From Candidatus Schekmanbacteria bacterium (GTDB lineage Bacteria > Schekmanbacteria > GWA2-38-11 > J061), in NCBI GenBank assembly GCA_003695725.1, contig RFHX01000094.1:1-7763 (forward strand): a stretch of DNA of 7,763 bases. The letters run 5' to 3'. Below, in pieces: positions 1 to 6,216 of the stretch. Position 1 is the stretch's first letter; the number at the start of each line of letters is the position of its first letter. The notes below the pieces were generated by a model. It was not told the origin of the DNA. It made no database searches and saw only the letters and a list, made by a program, of their open reading frames with translations. Both the position numbers and the translations under genes were made by a program.

Positions 1-41
1 AAATAATGCCTTCCGAAAAACAAAGTCGGAATTCAAAATAA
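1..41 (+). CDS. hfq: Possible 3' end of hfq (partial)
   Basis: The frame beginning at base 3 reads IMPSEKQSRNSK and stops at TAA 39-41; the gene starts outside the window. The core of Hfq, a hexameric RNA chaperone, typically ends with a strand like 'AISTI(x)PS', so an 'IMPS' followed by a short polar tail fits an Hfq C-terminus. hfq directly upstream of hflX is a common gene order. Against it, the residue before Ile must come from a codon ending in AA (Lys, Glu or Gln), not the usual Thr. A competing frame from base 2 runs to TAA 56-58. Only about 12 residues are visible, so the identification rests mostly on context. Confidence 0.4.
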   Translation, partial: IMPSEKQSRNSK

Positions 42-45
42 GGAG
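40..45 (+). promoter_or_regulatory. Strong Shine-Dalgarno AAGGAG before hflX
   Basis: AAGGAG overlaps the TAA of the upstream reading frame. It is the best ribosome binding site in the region, but it lies 42 bases before the first canonical start codon in the hflX frame (TTG at 88). It is 9 bases from the in-frame codon CTA at 55-57, the spacing expected of a real start. It therefore argues that translation begins near base 55 rather than at 88. Confidence 0.6.
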
Positions 46-87
46 AAGTAAGCCCTAAGTAAAAAGGTATTTGGAAACACACGAGGA

Positions 88-1728
88 TTGAAAGCGTCTG
101 CAATCCATCAATTAGAAAGGATTTATAGGAGAAAAATATCTCCCCAATCTATAATTTCTCCTGAATTAGCGCGTCTTCTATCTCAATTATCCTATGAAAT
201 AGGAAGACAAATTGGGATTCTAATCAATAGGCGTGGTGATATTGAATATGTAGTTGTTGGCGATTCAAAGAGCATAATGCTCCCAAAACTTGGGAGAACA
301 AGAGAAGGAAAAAAAAGATTTCGAGGTCTTCGCTTAGTTCATACACACCTGAAGAAAGAACCGATAAATAATGACGACTTGACAGACCTTGCCCTTTTAC
401 GGCTTGATTTAGTTGCAACTATAGAAGTTGGAAAAGATGGCTTGCCTGAAATTTTGCGTGGAGTTCACCTTTTGCCTGCCGCTAAAAATGGATCTAATTG
501 GAATTTTTTGGAACCTGCCCATCCTGCGAATATAGATATAAATTTTAGAGATCTTATTACATCCCTTGAAGAAGAATTTTCAAGAAATAGTTCCGCAGTT
601 GAAACAAAGGAAAGAAAAGAAAAAGCGATATTGATCTCCGTAACAACTGAAAGAATATCCGAAGCAGAATATTCAATGGCAGAACTAACAGAATTAGCCA
701 TATCTTGCGGAGTCGAAGTCGTCGATCGAATAATTCAAAAAGTCCACTCATATAATCCGGCTTATCTGCTTGGGAAAGGCAGACTTTCCGAACTTGTAGT
801 CAAATGTATGCAATTAGAAGCCGACCTTCTTATATTCGACAGGAATCTTAGCCCAGCTCAAGCAAATGCTATAGCGGATTATATCGACATAAAAGTAATT
901 GATAGAACCCAGCTAATACTTGATATTTTTGCCCAACATGCCCACAGTATGGAAGGAAAACTTCAGGTCGAGCTTGCTCAATTGAAATATACTCTTCCTC
1001 GCCTTGTTGGGAAAGGAACTGAAATGTCAAGATTGATGGGCGGAATCGGTGGAAGAGGACCGGGAGAAACAAAACTCGAAATCGACAGACGAAAGGTAAG
1101 AAAGAGAATCCAATTTCTTGAATCAAAAATAAAAAAACTCAGTCAAGGAAGATCCGTCAGAAGAGCGAAAAGGAATAAAAGCAACATACCTATCATCTCA
1201 ATCATTGGATACACCAACGCAGGAAAGTCGACACTTCTAAACAATCTAACTGCAAGTAATCTGACTGCAGAATCCAAAATGTTTGCAACTCTTGACCCTG
1301 CATCAAGACGATTGAGATTTCCTAAAGAACGGGAGGTAATAATAACAGATACTGTGGGATTTATCAAAGACCTCCCCAAGGATCTTCTAAATGCTTTTCG
1401 TACAACCCTCGAAGAATTGGAAGATGCTGATTTATTGCTTCATATAGTCGATATCTCAAGCCCTTCATTTGAAAGACAAATAAAATCGGTAAATGAAATC
1501 TTAAAAGAATTGAATCTCAATAACAAGCCTACCCTCCTTGTTTTTAATAAGATAGATCTTCTCGATGAGGAAGTCGTGAAAAATATTCTTTCTTCCTATA
1601 AAGATGCAATTGCAATATGTGCAAAGAAGAGAGAGACTTTTGGCAAATTGATCGAAAAAATTGAAGAATTTTTCTGGATTGACGACAAAGATAAATTTAA
1701 AAATTCTAATGCGTTGATTCTATCTTAA
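88..1728 (+). CDS. hflX: GTPase HflX (ribosome-splitting factor), long form
   Basis: HflX is a cytoplasmic GTPase that binds the 50S subunit and splits stalled or heat-damaged ribosomes. Residues about 180-350 form the HflX-specific domain (YLLGKGRLSEL at 227-237; glycine-rich GGIGGRGPGETKLE at 318-331), followed by a helical linker. The G domain has the P-loop GYTNAGKST (374-382), FATLDP with the switch Thr (399-404), DTVGF (421-425), NKID (487-490) and a variant G5 'CAK' (511-513) where SAK/SAL is usual. The protein ends soon after the G domain. Residues 1-175 are an N-terminal extension seen in long HflX proteins; it contains HTH (85-87) followed by NNDD (94-97), which resembles a JAMM motif. 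The coordinates use TTG at 88, the first canonical start, but GAGG sits only 1 nt before it. The frame is open back to base 52 and encodes SKKVFGNTRG, which resembles the usual HflX N-terminus, so the true protein probably begins near 55. Its 3' end overlaps the convergent rhodanese gene by 23 bp. Confidence 0.95.
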   Translation: MKASAIHQLERIYRRKISPQSIISPELARLLSQLSYEIGRQIGILINRRGDIEYVVVGDSKSIMLPKLGRTREGKKRFRGLRLVHTHLKKEPINNDDLTDLALLRLDLVATIEVGKDGLPEILRGVHLLPAAKNGSNWNFLEPAHPANIDINFRDLITSLEEEFSRNSSAVETKERKEKAILISVTTERISEAEYSMAELTELAISCGVEVVDRIIQKVHSYNPAYLLGKGRLSELVVKCMQLEADLLIFDRNLSPAQANAIADYIDIKVIDRTQLILDIFAQHAHSMEGKLQVELAQLKYTLPRLVGKGTEMSRLMGGIGGRGPGETKLEIDRRKVRKRIQFLESKIKKLSQGRSVRRAKRNKSNIPIISIIGYTNAGKSTLLNNLTASNLTAESKMFATLDPASRRLRFPKEREVIITDTVGFIKDLPKDLLNAFRTTLEELEDADLLLHIVDISSPSFERQIKSVNEILKELNLNNKPTLLVFNKIDLLDEEVVKNILSSYKDAIAICAKKRETFGKLIEKIEEFFWIDDKDKFKNSNALILS

Positions 1729-2125
1729 AACCAGATTCTTTATATGCAATTATTCCGCCCTGAAGATTGTAAATCTTTTTAAATCCGTGGCTTAAAAGTA
1801 TCTTTGCCGCCCTACTGCTTCTGCTCCCACTTCTGCAATAGAGAACAATTTTTTTATTTTTAAATTCTTCAAGTTCTCCAATCCTACTTTCAAGCTTGTC
1901 GAGAGGAATGAGTTTCTTAACTCCAACTATATGGCCTTCTTCATATTCAGGACGGGTCCTGACATCGATTAACATTAGCGTCTCATCTTCATCGAGCATA
2001 GATTTGAGCTGTAAAGGAGTGATATTATGATAGGGTGCTTCTTCTTTGCATCCGACCTGCACGATAAGAACCAAAATGAAGAATAGTCTAACACCTAATC
2101 TCAAAAGCGAATGATATTTTCCCAT
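1706..2125 (-). CDS. Membrane-anchored single-domain rhodanese
   Basis: A 139-residue protein with one rhodanese domain, a fold that moves sulfur through a cysteine persulfide. Visible are LIDVRTRPEYEEGHI (52-66), the typical first half, then LYCRSGSRSSRAA (95-107) with catalytic Cys97 and loop CRSGSRS, and YNLQGGIIAYKESG (119-132), the family's C-terminal signature. Residues 7-25 are hydrophobic and end at Cys26 (QVGC), suggesting a lipoprotein, but Gln at -3 is poor for a lipobox; an uncleaved anchor is possible. Either way the domain should face the periplasm. It lies 10 bp after the TPR gene on the same strand, probably one operon. No Shine-Dalgarno is visible before the ATG at 2125, so coupling to the upstream gene is plausible; a TTG at codon 8 is an alternative start that would shorten the signal segment. 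The physiological sulfur donor and acceptor cannot be told from sequence. Confidence 0.9.
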   Translation of the reverse strand: MGKYHSLLRLGVRLFFILVLIVQVGCKEEAPYHNITPLQLKSMLDEDETLMLIDVRTRPEYEEGHIVGVKKLIPLDKLESRIGELEEFKNKKIVLYCRSGSRSSRAAKILLSHGFKKIYNLQGGIIAYKESGFKIESTH

Positions 2126-2135
2126 AAAATATTTA

Positions 2136-2864
2136 TCATTTTATTGATGAAATTTTTTCCAATTCCATTGAATATCTTACATCTTCAGGATTCATCTCAA
2201 TTGCTTTTTTCAGATAAGTAACAGCTTTTTCTTTATCTTCTCCTTTTGCTCCTTCAAGAGAATACGCTCTTCCAAACCAATAAAGCACTTCTGCATTATC
2301 GGGTGCCGCCTCTTTTGCTTTTTCAAAATGAGGAATAGCATTCAATATTCCACCTTCCATATTTTCCGGTTTATAAAGCGTCTGAATACCTAAAGCCAAC
2401 TCTACAAGATAACTTTTTGGATTCGATTTTTTTATTTTCTCTATTTCCTTTGTAGCTTCCTTACCTTTTGTAATAATCTGATATAAATCAAAAAGCCCTC
2501 CATAATGTCTTATCCTATATATTAGTGCACGCACCAAGTCGAAATGGACTTCTACTAAGTTATTGTTTTTTGAAGCCTTTCTCAGCAATTCAATCGATTT
2601 ATCCAAATATTCCTCAGATTTTTTCCATTCACGGGATTTTTTCCCTGACGATTTCAATTCATAATATTCTGCCAATTTAAAATAGAGTTTGCCTGCAAGA
2701 GCTAAGTTTCCATTATTGCTTGCTTTCTTTGCTTCCTCATTCAAAATCTTTTCATCAAGCTTCAAAATTGCCTTTTCAAGGACATTCTTTTCGCTTGCAA
2801 CAGATATAACCAAAAATCCTGACAACAAAAAATAGAATAGAAAATATAAAGGAATTTTTCTCAT
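2136..2864 (-). CDS. Secreted TPR-repeat protein
   Basis: A 242-residue protein of unknown specific role. Residues 1-23 form a classical signal peptide (basic MRK, hydrophobic core, likely cleavage after VAS), so the mature protein is periplasmic. The rest is helical. The C-terminal part holds two TPR-like units: AIPHFEKAKEAAPDNAEVLYW (178-198 region) and KAVTYLKKAIEMNPEDVRY near 213-231, both with the usual A..YF/L.KA...P spacing. The middle (about 35-130) is Lys/Glu-rich with more degenerate helical repeats. TPR domains mediate protein-protein contacts and this one has no visible catalytic motif. The ATG at 2864 is backed by AGGAG (plus-strand 2874-2878) at 9 nt. It is the first gene of an apparent operon with the rhodanese 10 bp downstream, so it may be a scaffold for the same envelope process, but that is only context. 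Confidence 0.85.
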   Translation of the reverse strand: MRKIPLYFLFYFLLSGFLVISVASEKNVLEKAILKLDEKILNEEAKKASNNGNLALAGKLYFKLAEYYELKSSGKKSREWKKSEEYLDKSIELLRKASKNNNLVEVHFDLVRALIYRIRHYGGLFDLYQIITKGKEATKEIEKIKKSNPKSYLVELALGIQTLYKPENMEGGILNAIPHFEKAKEAAPDNAEVLYWFGRAYSLEGAKGEDKEKAVTYLKKAIEMNPEDVRYSMELEKISSIK

Positions 2865-3028
2865 AAAACTTTTCTCCTTATAAAGATTGAAAAAACTTTA
2901 AAATCTATTTTTATTGTGTTTATGTAATTAATACAAACAATTTTTTTGTTTTTCACTTTTTTTATTCAAAAGTATTAATAATATTTCAACCGTTCTTGAA
3001 ATTTTTCATCTAAGACAAGGAGAGAATT
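2865..3028. promoter_or_regulatory. AT-rich divergent intergenic region with A/T tracts
   Basis: This 164-bp spacer separates the minus-strand TPR operon from the plus-strand flavoprotein gene and must hold both promoters. It is extremely AT-rich, with T7 runs at 2941-2947 and 2957-2963 (A-tracts on the other strand), which would favour bending or UP-element-like contacts. On the plus strand, TAATAT (2979-2984) or TATTAA (2973-2978) are possible -10 boxes with only weak -35 candidates. No promoter can be named confidently. A weak 6-bp dyad AAACAA/TTGTTT (2935-2940 and 2946-2951) is present. Confidence 0.4.
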
Positions 3029-3595
3029 ATGAAAGTTTTAGGTATTTGTGCAAGCTTAAGAGAAGCAAGCAACACAAACAAGCTCGTAGAAATAGTTGCA
3101 CAAGCTTCAGGTAAGGAATATGAGCTAATTTATCTGAAAGATAAAAAAATCTCTGCATGTACAGGATGCTACAATTGTATGATGAATGAAGGCGAATGCG
3201 CAATAAAAGATGATATGCAGGAAATTTATCCGAAAATGCTTGAATGCAGTGCTATGATTTTCGGGGCACCAACTTATTATATGGATGTTTCTGGAATAGC
3301 AAAATGTTTTATAGACAGGACAATGGCTCTTTATTACAGAGGAATAGGACCTGATGCGGAATTGGAAGTGCTGGGGAAAAGGCCTTTAGCAGGCAAACCT
3401 GCCATAGCTGTTACAACAGTTGCTGGAGATGGACATAAACGGGCAATGGAAACATTGAGAATATATTTTGAAATAAACAAGATGAACATTATCGGTGAAC
3501 TTGCTGAAATAGTTGGTATGGGTGATGTAAACGAAATGCCTGAAGTTATAAAGCGAGCAGAAGAAATGGGGAAAAAACTTGGTAATGCATTATAG
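3029..3595 (+). CDS. Iron-sulfur flavoprotein / NADPH-dependent FMN reductase family protein
   Basis: A 188-residue flavodoxin-fold protein. The N-terminal strand and loop GICASLREASNTNKL (5-19) is the FMN-phosphate-binding signature of the NADPH-dependent FMN reductase family, and GAPTYYMDVSG (79-89) is the second flavin-contacting loop. Between them lies C44-x2-C47-x2-C50-x6-C57, followed by IKDDM. This is the compact cysteine motif of the Isf group, where it binds a 4Fe-4S cluster next to FMN. Isf-type proteins are cytoplasmic electron carriers or reductases in anaerobes, reported to help reduce oxygen, peroxide or other acceptors. The substrate here is unknown. AAGGAG (3017-3022) lies 6 nt before the ATG, a strong site. 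The gene appears to be monocistronic: divergent from the TPR gene and convergent with sppA, with a 33-bp gap. It could also be called a generic flavodoxin family protein, but the four cysteines favour Isf. Confidence 0.88.
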   Translation: MKVLGICASLREASNTNKLVEIVAQASGKEYELIYLKDKKISACTGCYNCMMNEGECAIKDDMQEIYPKMLECSAMIFGAPTYYMDVSGIAKCFIDRTMALYYRGIGPDAELEVLGKRPLAGKPAIAVTTVAGDGHKRAMETLRIYFEINKMNIIGELAEIVGMGDVNEMPEVIKRAEEMGKKLGNAL

Positions 3596-3628
3596 AAAAT
3601 TTTCCGGAGGGGGTGCATTCTTATCTGT

Positions 3629-4642
3629 TTAGTGGATATCAGCACCGTATTTCCAGATATACATAAATCCTGATGAGGTGGATAGGTGTAAAATTTCTTC
3701 TTTCAATAGTTTCAGTATATCTTTACTGCCATATCCGCCTGACGGCATTGAATAAATATTCGGCTCATACGCACCGGGGCGATTGTAAGTTACAACCTTT
3801 GCCTCCTTTAACCCTGCATTCTTTTTTGCCTCTTCTAAGACATCATCTAAATACTCGATCCCATCAATCAATCCATTCTCCAATGCTTTTTTTGAAGAAA
3901 GGATTCTTCCATCGGCAAGTTTTAGAATATCCTCTCGGCTCATCTTCTTTCTTGAATCAGCAATCACATTTATGAACTTGTTGTACATTTCCAATGTAAT
4001 CTCCTTCATAATGGCAATCTCTTCATCAGTCATCTTTCTCAAAGGAGAACCCATATCCTTCTTATCTCCAGATTTAACTGTCCTATCTTTTATACCAATC
4101 TTGTCAAGCAATCCTGTCAAGTCTATATTCTGAAAAATTACACCAATACTGCCGGTTATAGTTGTAGGGGATGCATAAACTTTATCACATGCCATTGCCA
4201 AATAAAGGGCACCAGAAGTTGCCAAGTCAAGCATTGCAGCATATACTGGTATACCTGTTTCTTTTTTAAATTTAAGAATCTCTCTATAAACCAAGTCAGA
4301 AGCAGTTACCGTCCCACCCGGACTATTTATCTTTAATACGACAGCTTTGACTTTTTTGTCTTTTTTGGCTTTATCTAAAACTTCTCTTATATACTTTGCC
4401 ATATTCTTCTTTTTAATAAGACTTGTAAAAGACTCGGCTTCTCCGGATAAAATTATTCCTGAAATATCTACGAGAAGAATTTTATATTTCCCCTCACCGC
4501 TGATTTTGTATTCTCTCAGAGGTTTTTCTTCAGGGAAAATAGGTATATTAACTGATATGCAAGTGCAGGAGGATATCTGGACAATAAGTAAAAATATAAA
4601 GATAATCTGAAAATAAAAAGGTATTTTAACCTTTTTGAACAC
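3629..4642 (-). CDS. sppA: Signal peptide peptidase SppA, short form, lipoprotein
   Basis: SppA is a membrane-bound serine protease (S49 family) that digests remnant signal peptides after secretion. The 337-residue length matches the short single-domain form. Residues 8-25 are hydrophobic and end in the good lipobox ISSC (Cys26). The core shows VVLKINSPGGTVTASD (101-116), which builds the oxyanion hole, then DLATSGALYLAMACD (139-153) with nucleophile Ser143, TGSIGV (163-168), and SGDKKDMGSP (191-200) with general base Lys195. The Ser-Lys spacing of 52 equals that of Bacillus subtilis SppA (Ser147/Lys199, from memory). The C-terminus has GFMYIWKYG, common in Gram-negative relatives. The start is GTG at 4642: GGGAGG (plus-strand 4650-4655) sits 7 nt upstream. 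The nearby ATG in another frame stops after a few codons. A promoter and a large dyad lie in the upstream spacer. Confidence 0.93.
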   Translation of the reverse strand: MFKKVKIPFYFQIIFIFLLIVQISSCTCISVNIPIFPEEKPLREYKISGEGKYKILLVDISGIILSGEAESFTSLIKKKNMAKYIREVLDKAKKDKKVKAVVLKINSPGGTVTASDLVYREILKFKKETGIPVYAAMLDLATSGALYLAMACDKVYASPTTITGSIGVIFQNIDLTGLLDKIGIKDRTVKSGDKKDMGSPLRKMTDEEIAIMKEITLEMYNKFINVIADSRKKMSREDILKLADGRILSSKKALENGLIDGIEYLDDVLEEAKKNAGLKEAKVVTYNRPGAYEPNIYSMPSGGYGSKDILKLLKEEILHLSTSSGFMYIWKYGADIH

Positions 4643-4649
4643 TCCTCAT

Positions 4650-4655
4650 CCTCCC
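4650..4655 (-). promoter_or_regulatory. Shine-Dalgarno deciding the GTG start of sppA
   Basis: On the minus strand GGGAGG precedes the GTG by 7 nt. It selects this GTG over the out-of-frame ATG at 4649-4647, whose frame stops after seven codons. Confidence 0.65.
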
Positions 4656-4669
4656 AAGCGTAGTCAAAT

Positions 4670-4699
4670 ACATTAGCAAATGAATATACAGAAGGTCAA
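4670..4699 (-). promoter_or_regulatory. Candidate sigma-70-like promoter of sppA
   Basis: On the minus strand TTGACC (4699-4694; five of six matches to TTGACA) is followed after 18 nt by TAATGT (4675-4670), preceded by TGC, an extended -10 signature. The predicted start near 4663 gives a leader of about 20 nt that contains the GGGAGG site. The -10 hexamer itself is poor. Confidence 0.45.
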
Positions 4700-4762
4700 C
4701 TTAAAATTCTTCGATATCCTCTTATCCAAAGATATTTGAAGAAGTTGTTGAAATTTTAAGTT
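4698..4762. repeat. Imperfect inverted repeat between divergent promoters
   Basis: AACTTAAAATT (4698-4708) is the exact reverse complement of AATTTTAAGTT (4752-4762). Inside, CTTC (4709-4712) pairs with GAAG (4738-4741) and ATATC (4714-4718) with GATAT (4731-4735). This leaves a 12-nt loop and a 10-nt bulge at 4742-4751. No T-run follows, so it is not an intrinsic terminator. It lies exactly between the candidate -35 boxes of sppA and the radical SAM gene, as an operator or a relic of a small mobile repeat might. Confidence 0.7.
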
Positions 4763-4765
4763 CGC

Positions 4766-4792
4766 TTGAAAAATCAACCATATTGTAATAAT
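4766..4792 (+). promoter_or_regulatory. Weak candidate promoter for the radical SAM gene
   Basis: TTGAAA (4766-4771) is followed by AATAAT (4787-4792), five of six matches to TATAAT, but with a short 15-nt spacer. The implied leader is about 30 nt. No better pair was found in the spacer, so this is tentative. Confidence 0.25.
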
Positions 4793-4829
4793 GGATAGTA
4801 GTTAAATTTCTCTAACTTATTGGTATATT

Positions 4830-6116
4830 ATGGATACTTTTAAAAAGCTTTATATAGAGACAACTTCCAGATGCAATATCAACTGTGAAATGTGCGTCAA
4901 AAGGTTTTCTGACAACTATGAAGAAGGTGATATGGAGTTAGATACTTTTCAGAAGCTTATTCCATCGATGAAGCACCTTGATTATATAAACTTGAATGGA
5001 ATTGGCGAGCCTCTTTTAAATAAAAATATTTTTAAATACATTTCGCTTTCAAAAGAAAATATAAAACCGTCAGGTGAAGTGGGTTTTACAACAAATGGAA
5101 TTCTTCTAAATGAAGAAAATGCAGAAAAAATTATAAGTGCAGGCCTTGATAAAATCGTTATATCCCTCGATAGCACAAATCCTGAAATTTTAGAAAATAT
5201 GAGAAAAGGCGCTTCCTTTGAAACAATAGAGAAAAATCTCGATGCTTTCAATCAAATAAAGAAAAAAAAAGGAACAAGCAAGCCCTTGACAGGATTTGAA
5301 ATTGTTATAACGAGAGACAACTTCAGAGAGATACCGAAGTTAATCAAATTCGCCTCAGAAAAAGATGTAAGATTTATCATAGTTTCACATGTATTGCCTT
5401 ACTCTTATGAATTGAATAAGAAAAAAGTATTTGAACCTCTTTCTAAAAATTCTTTTGAATTATATGAAAGAACAAAAAAAAGATTAGCCAGCGAAGGCAT
5501 TGACATCAAAGATTATGCCAATCTGAATTTTTTACTCTTGAAGCATCAGAAAGATGCCAAATCTGAAAAATTCTGGTCTATTATCGAAGAAGCTTTGGAA
5601 GAAGCCAAAACCAACGAGCTTTTTCTCAACATTCCAAGACTTATTGAAATTGACGGAGATAAAATTCTTTCCGAAGTAATAGAAATCTTTGAAAAATCGC
5701 AAAAATTGTCAGAAGAATTAAACATTGACATCACTTTGCCTCCTGTCATCCCTGATTTTTCACGAAAATGCTCATTTATTGAAGATGATACCTGTTTTGT
5801 AAGTTGGGATGGTTATGTATCTACCTGCCTTAGAGTTTTGCACAACAATAAATACTACCTGAATGAATGCCAAAGAGAAACTCACCGTCTGTATTTTGGA
5901 AATATAAAAGAAAAGCCCGTAGAAGAAATTTGGAATAATAGCAAATACAAATCATTGCGTGATAAAGTAAAAAGATTTGATTTCCCAAACTGCCTCGATT
6001 GCTCAGGATATGATTCCTGTGGTTATTTTAAAGACAACTTCGACTATGATTGCTATGGTAATGAAGAACCCTGCGCTGACTGCCTATGGAGTAAAAATAT
6101 TCTTCACTGCCTCTAA
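4830..6116 (+). CDS. Radical SAM / SPASM-domain enzyme, possibly tungsten-oxidoreductase maturase-like
   Basis: A 428-residue radical SAM enzyme. Near the N-terminus is ETTSRCNINCEMC with C15-x3-C19-x2-C22, the ligand set for the 4Fe-4S cluster that cleaves SAM. LNGIGEPLLN (55-64) is the GGE-type SAM-binding loop and VISLDS (110-115) a later barrel strand. Residues about 196-300 are a charged, mostly helical insertion between barrel and C-terminal domain. The C-terminus (314-428) is SPASM-like with eleven cysteines: 314, 322, 333, 347, 388, 391, 397, 408, 415, 418 and 427. FVSWDG (323-328), FGNIKEKPVEEIWN (356-369) and the ending CADCLWSKNILHC are SPASM hallmarks. The ending recalls the maturases linked to tungsten aldehyde oxidoreductases; I recognise this only from memory and see no such oxidoreductase here. 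Alternatives are peptide (RiPP) modification or sulfatase-type maturation. No clear Shine-Dalgarno precedes the ATG. No short precursor peptide gene is evident in the window. Confidence 0.87.
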   Translation: MDTFKKLYIETTSRCNINCEMCVKRFSDNYEEGDMELDTFQKLIPSMKHLDYINLNGIGEPLLNKNIFKYISLSKENIKPSGEVGFTTNGILLNEENAEKIISAGLDKIVISLDSTNPEILENMRKGASFETIEKNLDAFNQIKKKKGTSKPLTGFEIVITRDNFREIPKLIKFASEKDVRFIIVSHVLPYSYELNKKKVFEPLSKNSFELYERTKKRLASEGIDIKDYANLNFLLLKHQKDAKSEKFWSIIEEALEEAKTNELFLNIPRLIEIDGDKILSEVIEIFEKSQKLSEELNIDITLPPVIPDFSRKCSFIEDDTCFVSWDGYVSTCLRVLHNNKYYLNECQRETHRLYFGNIKEKPVEEIWNNSKYKSLRDKVKRFDFPNCLDCSGYDSCGYFKDNFDYDCYGNEEPCADCLWSKNILHCL

Positions 6117-6180
6117 TCTTATAAAAAAATTTCGCTGATAATAATTAAAAGAGAATAGAAATATTAAATCTTCCGATAAC

Positions 6181-6210
6181 TTGACAATGAAAAGAGGTTA
6201 AGGGTATAAA
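6181..6210 (+). promoter_or_regulatory. Sigma-70-like promoter of the mltD-like gene
   Basis: A perfect TTGACA (6181-6186) is followed after 18 nt by TATAAA (6205-6210; five of six to TATAAT). The expected transcription start is around 6216-6218, about 30 nt before the ATG at 6246. This is the strongest promoter match in the window. It shows that the gene can be transcribed independently of the radical SAM gene, which ends 129 bp before it. Confidence 0.7.
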
Positions 6211-6216
6211 ATAGGG

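Noticed and set aside
224-1379. Several minus-strand open frames of 64-85 codons inside hflX
   Set aside because: They lie wholly antisense to a clearly conserved GTPase, have no ribosome binding site or recognisable motif, and reflect codon bias of the real gene.
2935-2951. AAACAA/TTGTTT hairpin followed by T-rich sequence as an intrinsic terminator
   Set aside because: The stem is only six A/T-rich pairs, and no plus-strand gene ends upstream of it, because both flanking genes are divergent.
3334-3975. Overlapping frames antisense to the flavoprotein gene (3334-3645) and to sppA (3673-3975)
   Set aside because: Both are shadows of well-supported genes, and their translations are low-complexity with no family resemblance.
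4705-4785. A short frame in the sppA/radical SAM spacer reading like IFEEVVEILSSLEKSTIL
   Set aside because: It looks superficially protein-like but has no start codon, is under 30 codons, and overlaps the inverted repeat. A gene remnant cannot be excluded but is not supported.
4982-5749. Minus-strand frames inside the radical SAM gene (4982-5251 and 5546-5749)
   Set aside because: Serine/phenylalanine-rich antisense translations typical of shadows of an AT-rich gene; no start signals.
6117-6180. Intrinsic terminator after the radical SAM gene
   Set aside because: No GC-rich stem followed by a T-run is present. The A-run at 6122-6130 is not preceded by a hairpin.
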